A DNA stretch of 64,000 nucleotides from JAHECQ01 sp963775125 (GCA_963775125.1 CAVZHQ010000001.1:310001-374000), one strand, 5' to 3'. Numbered from the stretch's first letter, positions 8,339-18,341 are shown. Made by a program: numbers and translations. Notes: generated by a model from the letters alone, not told the origin.

Positions 8339-8702
8339 GTGTCGTATCGACGAGACAACGGTCGGATCGAACAGCCGCGTCACGCCGGCGCTCCCGGCCG
8401 GTGAACGATACGTGGCCGCGTTTCAAGCGGTGGAGGGCATAGCCGCAAGGCTGGCATTCCGGTACCGGGTCGTTGCGGTCACCGACCGTCAGATTCACGT
8501 CTATTCAGCCGAAGCTGTGGCGGGTCTGTGATCCGGGTCGGCTGTTGTCCAGCCATCCCCACGGCGCCATGGTGGCGAGACCTCCGCAACTCCTGAATCC
8601 GGCCCGTGAGATCTACATCGGCGATCGGCGTTTGTGGGTCCGCGGGCGTTCGAACCAGAACTGGCTGATGCCTTGTCCGCCGCGGCCGGTCCAGATCGCT
8701 GA
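8339..8702 (+). CDS. Small PH-domain-like conserved protein with several frame breaks
   Basis: GTG 8339 follows a strong ribosome-binding site (GGAGGGAAC). Reading across breaks near 8379, 8511 and 8640 gives QPLTPALPAGERYVAAF, then FRYRVVAVTDRQIHVYSAKLW, HPHGAMVARPP, IYIGDRRLWVRAFEPELADA, and a stop at 8700-8702. The pattern of an A-G-E start, a V-V-V-T-D-R-x-I central strand and a final short helix matches a small PH-like family I know from actinobacteria, without an assigned function. At least three breaks in 364 bases is the highest density in the window, so this may be a true pseudogene rather than a sequencing artefact. Confidence 0.45.
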
Positions 8703-8808
8703 CCGATCGAACTCGGCCGATTCGCTGAACCCCGATCATGACCGCGCCGCGTGTCATGCCGGCTTGCATTCGGCCCGTGTCGTTGGTCGTTCATTGGTCA
8801 GCGACCGA

Positions 8809-9332
8809 TCAGCCGAAGTGGAACCGGGTGAGGTCGGTGGGGAACGAGAACCAGACCAAGGCCTTGCTCGGGGTGAACCGCATGAGCCCACCGGCCTCGT
8901 CATCAGACCACGCTTCGGCCTCGGGCGAGTAGCCCCGCTCGGCGTACTTTCGCCCGATCTCGGCCGCCACCTGCATCGCCCAGTTGGGCAAGGTTTCCCC
9001 GCAGCGGTTCGGATCGAGCGGTCGTTCCCTCGATGATGATGGACGACTCGCGGCCGTCGCCGAGGTGGAGGGCGCAGGCCTGGTTGGTGACCGCGTTGCG
9101 CGGCATGCACCGTGGTGGGGGCGCCGTCGTAGTAGAGGTGCTGGTCGATCCACACCCCCCACCGAGGCACGACGTGCGGTCGGCCATCGGGGCGGGTCGT
9201 CGCCATCCAGTATTCTCCGGCGTCGACCAGCCGGGCCTCGACCACGGCCCAGTCGAGCAGGCCGTCGTCGGTCTCGGGAACTCCGTATCCTTCGGGCATC
9301 TGCGGGCGGTCCCGCCTCGTCGGTTCAGCCAT
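8809..9332 (-). CDS. Pyridoxamine 5'-phosphate oxidase-fold protein (two frame breaks)
   Basis: Starts at ATG 9332. The first part contains YWMATTRPDGRPHVVPRWGV and DQHLYYDG, the split-barrel flavin-binding start of PPOX/F420-dependent reductase families. Breaks near 9101 and 9019 are each repaired by removing one base. They join AVTNQACALHLGDGRE to IIIEGTT and then LDPNRCGETLPNWAMQV. The C-terminus SKALVWFSFPTDLTRFHFG is typical of actinobacterial F420/FMN-binding members. Restored length is about 173 residues. The substrate is unknown. It lies just downstream of the transsulfuration pair. Confidence 0.6.
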
Positions 9333-9364
9333 GCTTCGAAGGTAGCCGGAACAGCGGGCTCGCG

Positions 9365-10525
9365 TCAGACGTGATCGAGGGCCTGCTCGAGGTCTGCCAC
9401 CAGATCGGCAGCCGACTCGATCCCGACGCTCAGCCGCACCAGCGAGTCGGGGACCTGCAACGGCGATCCGGCGGCCGACGCGTGCGTCATCTGGCCCGGG
9501 TGCTCGATCAGGCTCTCGACCGCGCCGAGCGATTCGGCGAGCGTGAACACCTCGGTGTGGCGCACCACCTCGAGCGCTGCGTCCAGTCCACCGGTCAGCG
9601 TGAAGCTGACCATGCCACCGAAGTCCCGCATCTGTTTCGCCGCAGCAGCGTGGCCCGGGTGGTCGGGGAGTTGGGGGTAGAGGACTTCGGTCGACGGCCG
9701 GGTGACCGGTCAACAGGTCGACGACGGCCCGCGCGTTGGAGCAGTGGCGCTCCATCCGCAGGCCGAGGGTCTTCACGCCGCGAAGCACGAGGTAGCAGTC
9801 GAAGGGGCAGGCACGGCACCGGCAGCGTTCTGGGTGAAGCGAAGGCGCTCGGCCAGGTCGTCGTCGTTCAACGCAAGGAAGCCGCCGACCACGTCGCTGT
9901 GGCCGCCGAGGTATTTGGTGGCCGAGTGCACCACCACGTCGGCGCCGAACGCCAGAGGAGTCTGCAGGAACGGCGTGGCGAAGGTGTTGTCGACCACGAC
10001 GAGCGCGCCGTGTGCGTGAGCGACTGCCGCGACGGCTTCGATGTCGACGCACGTGAGCAACGGGTTGGTGGGGGTCTCGAGCCACACCATGCGGGTGTCG
10101 GCCGGCCAGTCGGCGGCCAGGGCATCGACGTCGGTGAGATCGACCGCGGACCACGCAACACCGAGGGGTGCCCAGACCTTGGCGATCAGTCGGAATGTTC
10201 CGCCGTACGCGTCGTTGCCCAACAGGACCCGGTCGCCGGGGAAGAGGAGCCGGAGCACGTTGTCCTCGGCGGCGAGACCCGACGCGAAGGCCATGCCGTG
10301 TCGGGCGCCTTCGAGCGAGGCGACGCACGTCTCGAGCGCAGCGCGTGTCGGATTGCCGCTGCGCGAGTACTCGAAGCCCTTGTGGTTGCCGACGCCGTCC
10401 TGGGCGAACGTGGTCGACAAGGTGATCGGCGTGACCACGGCTCCCGATGTCGGGTCCGGGGCCTGCCCGGTGTGGACCGCTCGGGTCTCGAAGCCCCATC
10501 CCTGCTGCTGTTCTTGTTCACCCAT
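9365..10525 (-). CDS. metB: Cystathionine gamma-synthase/gamma-lyase family PLP enzyme (frame breaks)
   Basis: PLP enzyme of Cys/Met metabolism. Starts at ATG 10525 (GFETRAVHTGQAPDPTSGAV). It shows SRSGNPTR, FASGLAAEDN, LETPTNP, VDNTFATP and the PLP lysine in SATKYLGGHSD. The frame moves near 9800-9825 and again near 9692. Removing a G at the second site joins HPAV to TEVLYPQLPDHPGHA, then FGGMVSFTLTGGLDAALEVV, HPGQMTHA and LVRLSVGIE, the standard C-terminal landmarks. With cystathionine beta-synthase upstream (8-base overlap), a role as cystathionine gamma-lyase in reverse transsulfuration is likely, though sequence alone does not separate lyase from synthase. Confidence 0.75.
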
Positions 10526-11939
10526 GTTCGGCTCCAGCGGTTACTTCGAAGTACGAGAGAAGGTCGGTGCGGGTCAGGACGCTCAACGGCCGCCCACCGG
10601 AGAGAACGAGCAGCGCCGGCGACGCGTCGAGCATGTCGACGGCCATTGCCATCTTCTGGCCCACGCCGATCGTCGGGAGCGTCGGCCCCATCACGTGTTC
10701 GACCGGCATGCCAAGGACCGCCGGGTCGCGGTACACCGCCTCCATGAGATCGAGTTCGTCGACCGATCCTGAGACCTCGGCGGCCGCGAACGGGGGCGTG
10801 TTCTTGCAAACGGGAAGTTGGCTGATTCCATTGGCTCGCATGACCTCGATCGCCTCGCGTACGGTGCTCGAGGGGTTGACGTAGAGCAGGGCCGGAGTCG
10901 ATCCTCGAGCGTCGAGCACGGCGGCGACGCATTCGTCGCACTGGCGTAGGAACCCGAAGTTCGCCATCCAATCGTCGTTGAACACCTTCGACAGGTAACC
11001 CCGGCCTGAGTCGGGGTTGAGGACCACGATGAGGTCGTCGGGATCGGCTTGCTTCGCCACCTCGATGGCGGCGGCGACCGCCATGCCGCCCGAGCCACCA
11101 ATCAGGATGCCTTCCTCCTTACTGACCTCGCGAGCGGTCAAGAAGCTGCGCTCGTCGGTGACCGGGATCACCCCGTCGTACAGATCGGGAGACCACGCTG
11201 CGGGGAAGAAGTCTTCGCCGACACCCTCGACGAGGTAGGGGCGGCCGCTCCCGCCGGAGAAAACCGAGGCGTCGGGGTCGGCGGCGATCACTTGGATGTT
11301 CGGGTTCTGCTCCTTGAGGAAGCGGGCGGTGCCGGTGATGGTGCCACAGGTGCCGGCGCCGGCCACGAAGTGGGTGATGCGGCCGCCGGTCTGGCGCCAG
11401 ATCTCGGGACCTGTCGTTGCGTAGTGGGCGGCCGGGTTGTTCGGGTTGGCGTACTGGTTCGGGCGGAACGCCTGCCGCTCCTCCGTGAGCCGTTCGGCGA
11501 CTTTGTAGTAGCTCTGGGGATCGTCGGGCGGTACCGCCACCGGGCAGACGACCACCTCGGCCCCGTAGGCCCGAAGGAACTGGACCTTCTCGGGGGCGAC
11601 CTTGTCGGTCATCACGAACACGCAGTGGTAACCCCGCTGGGCTGCGACGATGGCGAGCCCCACGCCGGTGTTGCCGCTGGTTGGTTCGACGATCGTGCGC
11701 CCGGGCCAGAGGAGCCCGTCGCGTTCGGCCGCCAGGATCATCTCGAGCGCTGGTCGATCCTTGGAGGATCCGCCGGGATTCGTCGTCTCCATCTTCATCG
11801 CCAGCACCGAACGGATGCCGTGGATTTCGCTGATCCGCTTCAACCGAACCAGCGGCGTGTTGCCGATGAGATCGATGACGCTCTCGGCGATCTGGGTTCC
11901 GTGGAGTCGGGCGTCAGCTGCGTCGTCACCCCAGGCCAT
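10518..11939 (-). CDS. cbs: Cystathionine beta-synthase, 473 aa
   Basis: Makes cystathionine from homocysteine and serine (or a related beta-replacement). The fold type II PLP domain covers residues about 15-330, with the PLP lysine in GGSSKDRPA, the substrate loop EPTSGNTGVGLA, the phosphate-binding GAGTCGTITG, and NPNNPAAHY. Residues 340-470 hold a pair of CBS domains (VREAIEVMRANGISQLPVC; LPTIGVGQKMAMAVDML), giving the long form. The frame is intact, and the stop overlaps the start of the downstream gamma-enzyme gene by 8 bases, so the two are one operon. No heme-binding N-terminus is present, as usual in bacteria. Confidence 0.92.
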   Translation of the reverse strand: MAWGDDAADARLHGTQIAESVIDLIGNTPLVRLKRISEIHGIRSVLAMKMETTNPGGSSKDRPALEMILAAERDGLLWPGRTIVEPTSGNTGVGLAIVAAQRGYHCVFVMTDKVAPEKVQFLRAYGAEVVVCPVAVPPDDPQSYYKVAERLTEERQAFRPNQYANPNNPAAHYATTGPEIWRQTGGRITHFVAGAGTCGTITGTARFLKEQNPNIQVIAADPDASVFSGGSGRPYLVEGVGEDFFPAAWSPDLYDGVIPVTDERSFLTAREVSKEEGILIGGSGGMAVAAAIEVAKQADPDDLIVVLNPDSGRGYLSKVFNDDWMANFGFLRQCDECVAAVLDARGSTPALLYVNPSSTVREAIEVMRANGISQLPVCKNTPPFAAAEVSGSVDELDLMEAVYRDPAVLGMPVEHVMGPTLPTIGVGQKMAMAVDMLDASPALLVLSGGRPLSVLTRTDLLSYFEVTAGAEHG

Positions 11940-11948
11940 GGCGGGACG

Positions 11949-12353
11949 TTAGCTCGGAGGAGCTGGATAGGGGTAGCCCCGGAGGCCGGTGGTGAGGCGT
12001 GACCGGTCGAAGGTCCAATACTGTCGGATTTCGTCGATGAGCCCGTCGACGAACCGGTAGTGCTCCGAGCCCCGGAACACGAAGGCTTCGCCGGTTCGAG
12101 GATCGGTGCCGGTCATGGACCACTCGATCGCGGCGTTGTCGCCCTCGGCGACGACGGAGTCGACGGCCCAACGCGCCCCGAGCCAGTCGGTTCGGATCTT
12201 GACCCAGGTCGCCCCGATGGCAGGGGCTCCCCGAAACGGGTCGAGATTGGTGTCGTAGATGACAGCGTCCGGGGTGAAGTGGGCAGCAATGTCGGCGGCG
12301 CCGCCGATGCTGCAGGCGTCGAAATACCGGGCGATGCGCTCACCATGTTCCAT
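11949..12353 (-). CDS. SnoaL-like/NTF2-fold protein, 134 aa
   Basis: Small NTF2-fold protein. ATG 12353 (MEHGERIARYFDACS) is chosen because the upstream extension overlaps the fur promoter region. Features: an N-terminal helix, F-T-P-D-A-V-I-Y-D strand, FRGAPAIGATW helix, EGDNAAIEWSMTGTDPRTGE, FRGSEHYRFVDGLIDEIRQYW. These are the hallmarks of SnoaL-type polyketide-cyclase-like or ketosteroid-isomerase-like proteins; the reaction is unknown. It may be the first gene of the transsulfuration operon, 9 bases upstream of the cbs start. Confidence 0.75.
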   Translation of the reverse strand: MEHGERIARYFDACSIGGAADIAAHFTPDAVIYDTNLDPFRGAPAIGATWVKIRTDWLGARWAVDSVVAEGDNAAIEWSMTGTDPRTGEAFVFRGSEHYRFVDGLIDEIRQYWTFDRSRLTTGLRGYPYPAPPS

Positions 12354-12436
12354 GGCCTCGGACTCTACGTCGTCTGGGCTCGTGGGTGCTGCGGCGGGTG
12401 GATCTCGGCCGGGTCCCGTCTGTCGGATCCTTACGA

Positions 12437-12475
12437 AGTCAAACTCTTGACTCGATCCGGAATTGATGCTTGACT
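12437..12475. promoter_or_regulatory. Candidate Fur-family operator and promoter of furA-katG
   Basis: An inverted repeat AGTCAA (12437-12442) and TTGACT (12447-12452) with 4 bases between. A second TTGACT lies at 12470-12475, a few bases before the GTG start of the Fur-family gene. TTGACT also fits a -35 hexamer. Fur-family genes upstream of katG usually repress their own operon from such a site. The assignment is inferred from position and symmetry only. Confidence 0.45.
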
Positions 12476-12482
12476 CCGCAAG

Positions 12483-12911
12483 GTGCCCACTGAACAGCAG
12501 AGCTTCGAGCAACAGCTGAGGAGCAGTGGTCTCCAGGTGACCGCGCAGCGTCTGGCGATCATGCAAGCCGTCGCCGTCGCGCCGCACGCCACGGCCGAGG
12601 AGCTCTGCGAAACGGTGCGCGAGCGCATCGGTTCGATCTCCCGACAGGCCGTCTACGATGCGCTTTCAGCCCTCGCCGAGAAGGGCCTCATCCGCCGTAT
12701 TCAGCCCACTGGCTCTCCCGCCCGCTACGAGAGCCGGGTCGGAGACAATCACCACCATCTGGTGTGTCGGGGTTGTGGGCTGATCTTCGACATCGACTGT
12801 GCCGTCGGGGCCCGACCGTGCCTCGATGCGGCCGAAGACCACGGGTTCGACATCGACGAGGCCGAGGTGGTGTATTGGGGGCGGTGCCCCGATTGCCGAG
12901 CCCCGGACTGA
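12483..12911 (+). CDS. furA: Fur-family transcriptional repressor (FurA/PerR-like), 142 aa
   Basis: GTG start at 12483. N-terminal winged helix residues 1-85 (LQVTAQRLAIMQAVAVAPHATAEEL, ISRQAVYDALSALAEKGLIR). The C-terminal dimerisation domain has the metal-binding NHHHLVCRGCGLIFDIDC and a final CPDC. The pairs C-x-x-C (CRGC; CPDC) fit the structural zinc site. The gene is followed 74 bases later by katG in the same direction, the arrangement of mycobacterial and streptomycete furA-katG, where the repressor senses peroxide/iron and controls the catalase-peroxidase. An inverted repeat upstream fits autoregulation. Confidence 0.88.
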   Translation: MPTEQQSFEQQLRSSGLQVTAQRLAIMQAVAVAPHATAEELCETVRERIGSISRQAVYDALSALAEKGLIRRIQPTGSPARYESRVGDNHHHLVCRGCGLIFDIDCAVGARPCLDAAEDHGFDIDEAEVVYWGRCPDCRAPD

Positions 12912-12985
12912 GATCGTCGAAGGCCCAGCCGACCCCGAATCTTCCTTAAACCAATACAACCAACCCGCAGGAGTCAGAAAGCAAC

Positions 12986-15139
12986 ATGACCGACGAAGCA
13001 AAGTGTCCAGTGCTGCAAAGTGATCATTCGGCTCGTGGTAGCCAGGCCAACCAGCACTGGTGGCCCAACCAACTGAACTTGAACATCCTTCACCAGGGCT
13101 CGGCCAAGTCCGATCCCATGGACGAAGACTTCGACTACGCGTCAGCGTTCGCCACCCTCGACCTCGCTGCGGTGAAGGCCGATCTCACGGCGCTGATGAC
13201 CGACTCCAAGGAATGGTGGCCCGCCGACTACGGCCACTACGGACCGTTCTTCATCCGCATGGCCTGGCACTCGGCCGGCACCTACCGCACCCACGACGGC
13301 CGCGGCGGCGCAGGCACCGGCACGCACCGGTTCGCTCCGCTCAACAGTTGGCCCGACAACGGCAACCTCGACAAGGCTCGCGCCCTCCTCGAGCCCATCA
13401 AGCGAAAGTACGGACGCAAGCTCTCCTGGGCCGACCTGTTCATTCTGACCGGCAACGTTGCCCTCGAGTCGATGGGCTTCCAGACGTTCGGATTTGCCGG
13501 CGGCCGCGAAGACGTGTGGGCCCCCGAGGAAGACATCTACTGGGGTCCCGAGAACGTGTGGCTCGACGATCAGCGCTACAGCGGTAATCGTCAGCTCCAG
13601 GAGCCCCTCGGCGCGGTGCAGATGGGTCTCATCTACGTGAACCCCGAAGGCCCCAATGGCAACCCCGACCCGGTCGCCTCGGGCGCCGACATCCGCGAGA
13701 CCTTCCGCCGCATGGCGATGAACGACGAGGAAACGGTGGCGCTGGTCGTCGGCGGTCACGCGTTCGGCAAGATGCACGGCGCCGGTCCCGAGTCCGCCAT
13801 GGGCCCCGAGCCCGAAGGGGCTCCCATGGAGCAGCAGCTGCTCGGTTGGAAGAACGGCTTCGGCAGCGGCAAGGGCATCCACACCACCACCAGTGGGTTC
13901 GAAGGTGCCTGGAACTCGACGCCGACCCAGTGGGACAACAACTACCTCGAGACGCTGATGGACAACGAGTGGGAGCTCACCGAGAGCCCCGCCGGTCACA
14001 AGCAGTGGACCGCTCCGGCGTTGGCCGGCACGGTGCCCGACGCCCACGACCCCAACGTCACCCACGCTCCGATGATGAGCACCGCGGACATGGCGATGAA
14101 GTTGGACCCGATCTACGGTCCGATCTCGCAGCGCTTCCGCGACAACCCCGAGCAGCTCGACGATGCCTTCGCCCGGGCGTGGTACAAGCTGACCCACCGC
14201 GACATGGGCCCGATCTGCCGTTACCTCGGCCCGGAGGTTCCCTCCGAGGTGCTGAGCTGGCAGGACCCGGTTCCCGCTGGCACCGCGCTGTCCGACGCCG
14301 ATGTCGCCACGGTCAAGGCCGCCATCATGGCGACCGACCTGACGATCACCGAGCTCGTCGAGACCGCGTGGGCCTCGGCGTCCACCTACCGTCAGACCGA
14401 CATGCGCGGCGGTGCCAACGGCGCCCGCATCCGGCTCGCCCCACAGAATGAGTGGGAGGTCAACAAGCCGGCCCAACTCCGCCGAGTGCTCGGTGCCCTC
14501 GAGACGGTGCAGTCGAGCGTCGGCGTGTCGGTCTCCATGGCCGATCTCATCGTGCTCGGCGGTGCTGCGGCGGTCGAAGCGGCCGCCAAGGTCGGCGGTC
14601 ACACCGTCTCCGTCTCGGTCAGTACCGGGCGGGGCGATGCCTCCCAGGATCAGACCGACGTCGAATCCTTCTCCTGGCTCGAACCGAAGAACGACGGTTT
14701 CCGGAACTATCTGGGCAAGGGCAGTAGCCACGTCGCCGAGCACATCCTCGTCGACCGGGCGCAACTGCTCGGCCTCGGTGCCCCGGAGATGGCCGTCCTC
14801 GTGGCCGGCCTTCGCGTCCTCGGGGTCAGCAACGATGGCCATGGTGTGCTCACCGATCGGGTCGGCACGCTGAGCAACGACTTCTTCGTGAACCTGATGG
14901 ATCTCGAAACCGAGTGGACCCCGTCGGCCACCACCGAGGACACCTTCGAGGCTCGGGCGCGCTCGGGCGGAGATGTCAAGTGGACCGGAACCCGCAACGA
15001 TCTGGTGTTCGGATCGAACTCCATCCTGCGGGCCGTCGCCGATGTCTACGCCTCCGACGATGCTCAGGAGAAGTTCGCACGCGACTTCGCCGCGGCCTTC
15101 GCCAAGGTCATGGACAACGATCGTTTCGACATCGCCTGA
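12986..15139 (+). CDS. katG: Catalase-peroxidase KatG, 717 aa
   Basis: Bifunctional heme enzyme that removes hydrogen peroxide. Landmarks: distal heme site RMAWHSAGTYR with the adduct tryptophan; adduct tyrosine in MGLIYVNPEGP; adduct methionine in FRRMAMNDEET; proximal heme histidine in VVGGHAFGKMHG. The degenerate C-terminal domain begins around residue 430 and ends NDRFDIA. Length is just under the usual 720-740. ATG 12986 has AGGAG 12 bases upstream. It is coexpressed with furA and followed by a strong terminator hairpin. The frame is intact over 2.15 kb. Confidence 0.96.
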   Translation: MTDEAKCPVLQSDHSARGSQANQHWWPNQLNLNILHQGSAKSDPMDEDFDYASAFATLDLAAVKADLTALMTDSKEWWPADYGHYGPFFIRMAWHSAGTYRTHDGRGGAGTGTHRFAPLNSWPDNGNLDKARALLEPIKRKYGRKLSWADLFILTGNVALESMGFQTFGFAGGREDVWAPEEDIYWGPENVWLDDQRYSGNRQLQEPLGAVQMGLIYVNPEGPNGNPDPVASGADIRETFRRMAMNDEETVALVVGGHAFGKMHGAGPESAMGPEPEGAPMEQQLLGWKNGFGSGKGIHTTTSGFEGAWNSTPTQWDNNYLETLMDNEWELTESPAGHKQWTAPALAGTVPDAHDPNVTHAPMMSTADMAMKLDPIYGPISQRFRDNPEQLDDAFARAWYKLTHRDMGPICRYLGPEVPSEVLSWQDPVPAGTALSDADVATVKAAIMATDLTITELVETAWASASTYRQTDMRGGANGARIRLAPQNEWEVNKPAQLRRVLGALETVQSSVGVSVSMADLIVLGGAAAVEAAAKVGGHTVSVSVSTGRGDASQDQTDVESFSWLEPKNDGFRNYLGKGSSHVAEHILVDRAQLLGLGAPEMAVLVAGLRVLGVSNDGHGVLTDRVGTLSNDFFVNLMDLETEWTPSATTEDTFEARARSGGDVKWTGTRNDLVFGSNSILRAVADVYASDDAQEKFARDFAAAFAKVMDNDRFDIA

Positions 15140-15182
15140 TCCGTCCTGACCCCAGGGTTCTCGTAGAACCCGAGCCCCTGGC

Positions 15183-15209
15183 GCCCCGTCGGAACAACTC
15201 CGGCGGGGC
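15183..15209 (+). terminator. Terminator hairpin after katG
   Basis: GCCCCGTCGGA (15183-15193), loop ACAAC, TCCGGCGGGGC (15199-15209): 11 bp with one G-T pair, 44 bases after the katG stop. No long T run follows (GTCGTCGTGTC). It lies between convergent genes and may serve both. Confidence 0.65.
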
Positions 15210-15221
15210 GTCGTCGTGTCA

Positions 15222-15750
15222 TCAGGGACGAGGGCTGTCGGCGATCGCGATGTCGAAGGCACCTGTGTCGATGTCGGTGATGGTGAGGGTTGCGTCGTAC
15301 ACGTCACCCGTTGCCGTCTCGGTCAGCCCACACACGAGCGTCTGTGACGCATCCAGCACGACGAGTTCGGAGCCGCAATCGATGTCATCGGGGCCGAGGC
15401 CGAACTCGAACTCGGTGTTCAGGGCATCGACGGCTGCCACTTCGAGCGTCGGCATGTCCTCGGCGAGGAGCACGTTGGTCGACGCCACGTTGACGTGGTC
15501 CTCGCGGTCGATCGTCGGCGAGGAACTCGATGACTTGATCGCCGGCGGTGCCGGTACAGGTGAAGGTCGTGCCCACCTCCTCGTTCTCGGGTTCCTGACA
15601 CGATCCTTCAAGCGTGCCCAACCCAAAGGTGTCCGACAGCTCACCCTCGATGAGGCCGATGGCGGTTTCGCCGGCAGTCTCGCTGGCGGAACAGGCCGGC
15701 AGGCCGAAGCCAAGAAGCGCCACAGCGCCAATCCAGTAGTTTTTCCGCAC
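15222..15750 (-). CDS. Secreted lipoprotein with DUF4333-like domain(s) (one frame break)
   Basis: GTG 15750 has AGGAGG 7 bases upstream. The signal peptide is NYWIGAVALLGFGLPAC with lipobox LPAC. The mature part has IEGELSDTFGLGTLEGSC then GTTFTCTGTAGDQVIEFLAD, the two-cysteine pattern of DUF4333 domains of actinobacterial lipoproteins. A break near 15505-15516 is repaired by removing one base; the second half then has LNTEFEFGLG, ELVVLDASQTLVCG and YDATLTITDIDTGAFDI. Function unknown; expected outside the cell, anchored to the membrane. It is convergent with katG. Confidence 0.6.
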
Positions 15751-15917
15751 CGCACATCCTCCTCGGTTCTTGCTTGGTGGGGCGATGGTAGCTGGTGCGG
15801 CTTGCCCTGTTCCCACCCTGACAAGCCGACGTGTGGAACGATCTTTTGTACGATGCTTTGATCCTCTGATCAGCAAATGAAGGAAGACTGTCACACCCCG
15901 TCGGTATTCTCGATTGC

Positions 15918-17182
15918 ATGACGACCGCTGACGCAGACACCGTCGAGATGCCCGAAGAGATGACCTGGGCGCTGGAAGGAATCCTGGCCGAGGCCGCCGG
16001 GGCGAGGAATGCGGCCGAGGCTCGCATTGTTGCCGCGGTGGCGGACGCGTTGCCCACCGAGGCCTGGCAGGGGTGGGGTATCCACTCGCCCGAGCATTGG
16101 CTCTCGTGGAATGTCGGGGCCTCCCGATCGCGGGCTCGGGCCTACACCGCCATCGCCCGCCGTCGGGACGAGCTGCCCGCATCGTGGAGCCTCTTCGGCG
16201 AAGGGCTTTTGAGCGTTGACCAAATGCGATTGATCACGCGGTCACTGCCCAGCGCAGTACGACGCAGACGTTGCCCAGTTCGCCCTGGGTGCCACCGTCG
16301 TGCAGTTGTCCCCGAAGCCTCCGGGACTACCACTGGGACGCGGAGCATCGGGAAGCTCTCGACGACAATGTCCCCGAACTGACTCCGGTCCGGCGGTCGG
16401 CCGTGCTCCACCTGGGGGACAACGGCGAGTTCGACCTACGAGTCACAGGACCCGCCGTCGACGGAGCGATGATCAAAGCGGCCATCGAACAGTTCTGCGG
16501 GTCAGCTCGCTGGGGAGCCGACGGAGACTCGCACGAGGTCCGGGCGTACGACGGCTTCCTCGCCCTGGTCGAGCCCGGGGCCGGAGCCGACCCGTCACTC
16601 TTTCGACGCAAACGCCATCGGTTGTTGTGCCACCTGGACTTCGACGACGCCGGCAAGCTGGTCGGTCGACTTCACCTGGGCCCCCTGCTGGAAGAGGACG
16701 AACTTCGCTTCCTGGCCTGCGACGCCGACCTTCAGACGCTGTTCGAGGATTCGGGCCATCCCTTGCACCTCGGCCGCACCCGTCGGACGGTGCCCACCTC
16801 GCTTCGCCACATCGTGGTCGACCGCGACGGCTGCTGCCGGTTCCCTGGTTGCGGCCGGACCGTCCATCTCGATGTCCATCACCTGATCCACTGGGCCGAC
16901 GGGGGGCCGACCGACATCGACAACCTGGTCACGATGTGCTCGTTGCACCACCGCCTGCACCACCAAGGTCACTTCACCATTTCGGGGAATCCCCTGGTGG
17001 TTCCCCGTCCCGGCGTGGCCGATGGGCTCACCTTCCGGAATCCCCACGGCGTGGAGATACGCCACACCCTCCCGGTCGCTCCCGAGGGCGACGGCCGCCA
17101 GGGTCCGATCTACCGGAAGGGTTATGGCGAGCGACTCGACTACCGACAGCTCTACTTCAACGCGGACCCCAGTCTGAACTGA
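15918..17182 (+). CDS. HNH endonuclease-domain protein of the DUF222/13E12 type (two frame breaks)
   Basis: The N-terminal DUF222 part is helical (LAEAAGARNAAEARIVAAV, GWGIHSPEHWLSW, EGLLSVDQMRLI). Frame breaks near 16254 and 16314 separate it from the rest. Removing one G at each gives SLPSQYDADVAQFALGATVV then RDYHWDAEHREALDDN. The C-terminal HNH nuclease motif is intact: CRFPGCG, LDVHHLIHWADGG, DNLVTMCSLHHRLHH, with two zinc-binding cysteines. Such genes are repeated many times in actinobacterial genomes and some have moved with 13E12-type elements; their biological role is not settled. Confidence 0.75.
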
Positions 17183-17191
17183 GGCTCCGGG

Positions 17192-18315
17192 TCAGACCGG
17201 GAGCTTCGAGATATCGATGTTGTAGAGGTCGATGACGTTCGACCAGACCATCTTCCTCGCTCGTCGTCGGGGACATCCTTGAGTACGTCGGAGAGCACGC
17301 CCATCGAGTTGGGCCAAATGGAGTCGTGATGGGGGTAGTCGTTGCCCCAGAGCAGACGATCGACGCCGATGGCGTGGCGGGTGAGGATGCCGTGGATGTC
17401 GTCCTCGAAGGTGATCCAGAAGTTGCGCTCGAAGTACTCGATGGGACGCAGCGACAGCGACTGGTCGACGAGCCATGGGGTGCGGTAGCACGCGTGGTCG
17501 AAGCGCTGCTTGAAGTGGGCGACCCAGCCGGTCTCGAACTCGGCGAGCACGAACTTGAGGCGGGGGAAGCGCTCGGTCACGCCACCGCAGATGATGTCGA
17601 TGGTCGAGTTGACGACTGTGGTGTGGGCCAGGGTGTAGCCCTTGATGGTGCCACCGGGCGTACCCCAGTGATCGGGGAGGCCGCAGTCGAACGACGTCCC
17701 GGTGAAGATGTGCATGGTGATGGGGAGATCCATCTCCTGCAGGACGGCCCACAGCGGGTCGTACATCCGATCGCTGTAGGGCTTGTCGATGGGTGCGTGC
17801 GACGGGATGGCGAACCCGCGGACACCCTTGGTGCCGGCCCGCTTGACCTCACGGACGCAGGCCTCGACGTCGGGGATCGGCAGGCAGCCGATGCCGATGA
17901 GCCGCTCGGGGTTCGGCGTGCAGTAGTCGAACACCCAGTCGTTGTGCTGCTGGAACGCAGCCTCGCGGATCTTGTCGTCCTCGACGGCGAAGGTGAACAT
18001 CGACAGGCTGGGGTACATGACCTCGCCGACGATGCCGTCGACGTCCTGTTCGGCAAGGCGAAGTTCGGAGTTGCGAACGCCAGGGTTCAGGCCCTCGTAG
18101 CCGCGGGCGATCCGTGCTTGGGTCGCGGGATCGTCGAGGCGGTTGCCGGCAATGCCGAGGCGACCGACGGGAACGGGGCGGGTGTCCCCGATGACGAGGA
18201 ATTCGCCTTCGTCGTTCTTGATGATGCGGGGGGCCTTCGACCCGAATCGCTCCTCGAGGCCGGCGAAGACTTCCGGTCCTTCGACGACATGTGAATCGCA
18301 GGAGTAGTACTTCAT
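17192..18315 (-). CDS. Amidohydrolase family 2 metal-dependent hydrolase/decarboxylase (C-terminal frame break)
   Basis: TIM-barrel amidohydrolase. ATG 18315 has AAAGGGGAACAACC upstream. Metal motif CDSHVVEG at residues 5-12 (D-x-H). It has a middle strand with ITMHIFTGTSFD and the conserved LAEFETGWVAHF, and the terminal D of LLWGNDYPHHDSIWPNS. The pattern is of the ACMSD/gamma-resorcylate-decarboxylase-like group often seen in aromatic or CoA-ester catabolism clusters. The frame is lost near 17251-17263. The next frame gives KMVWSNVIDLYNIDISKLPV and a stop at 17192, the expected C-terminus. About 373 residues when restored. Confidence 0.75.
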
Positions 18316-18341
18316 GGTTGTTCCCCTTTTCGAGCCTTCGC

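Noticed and set aside
13142..15307. 721-codon open frame antisense to katG
   Set aside because: Shadow of the GC-rich katG codons; composition is His/G/V-rich nonsense, while katG itself matches every catalase-peroxidase motif.
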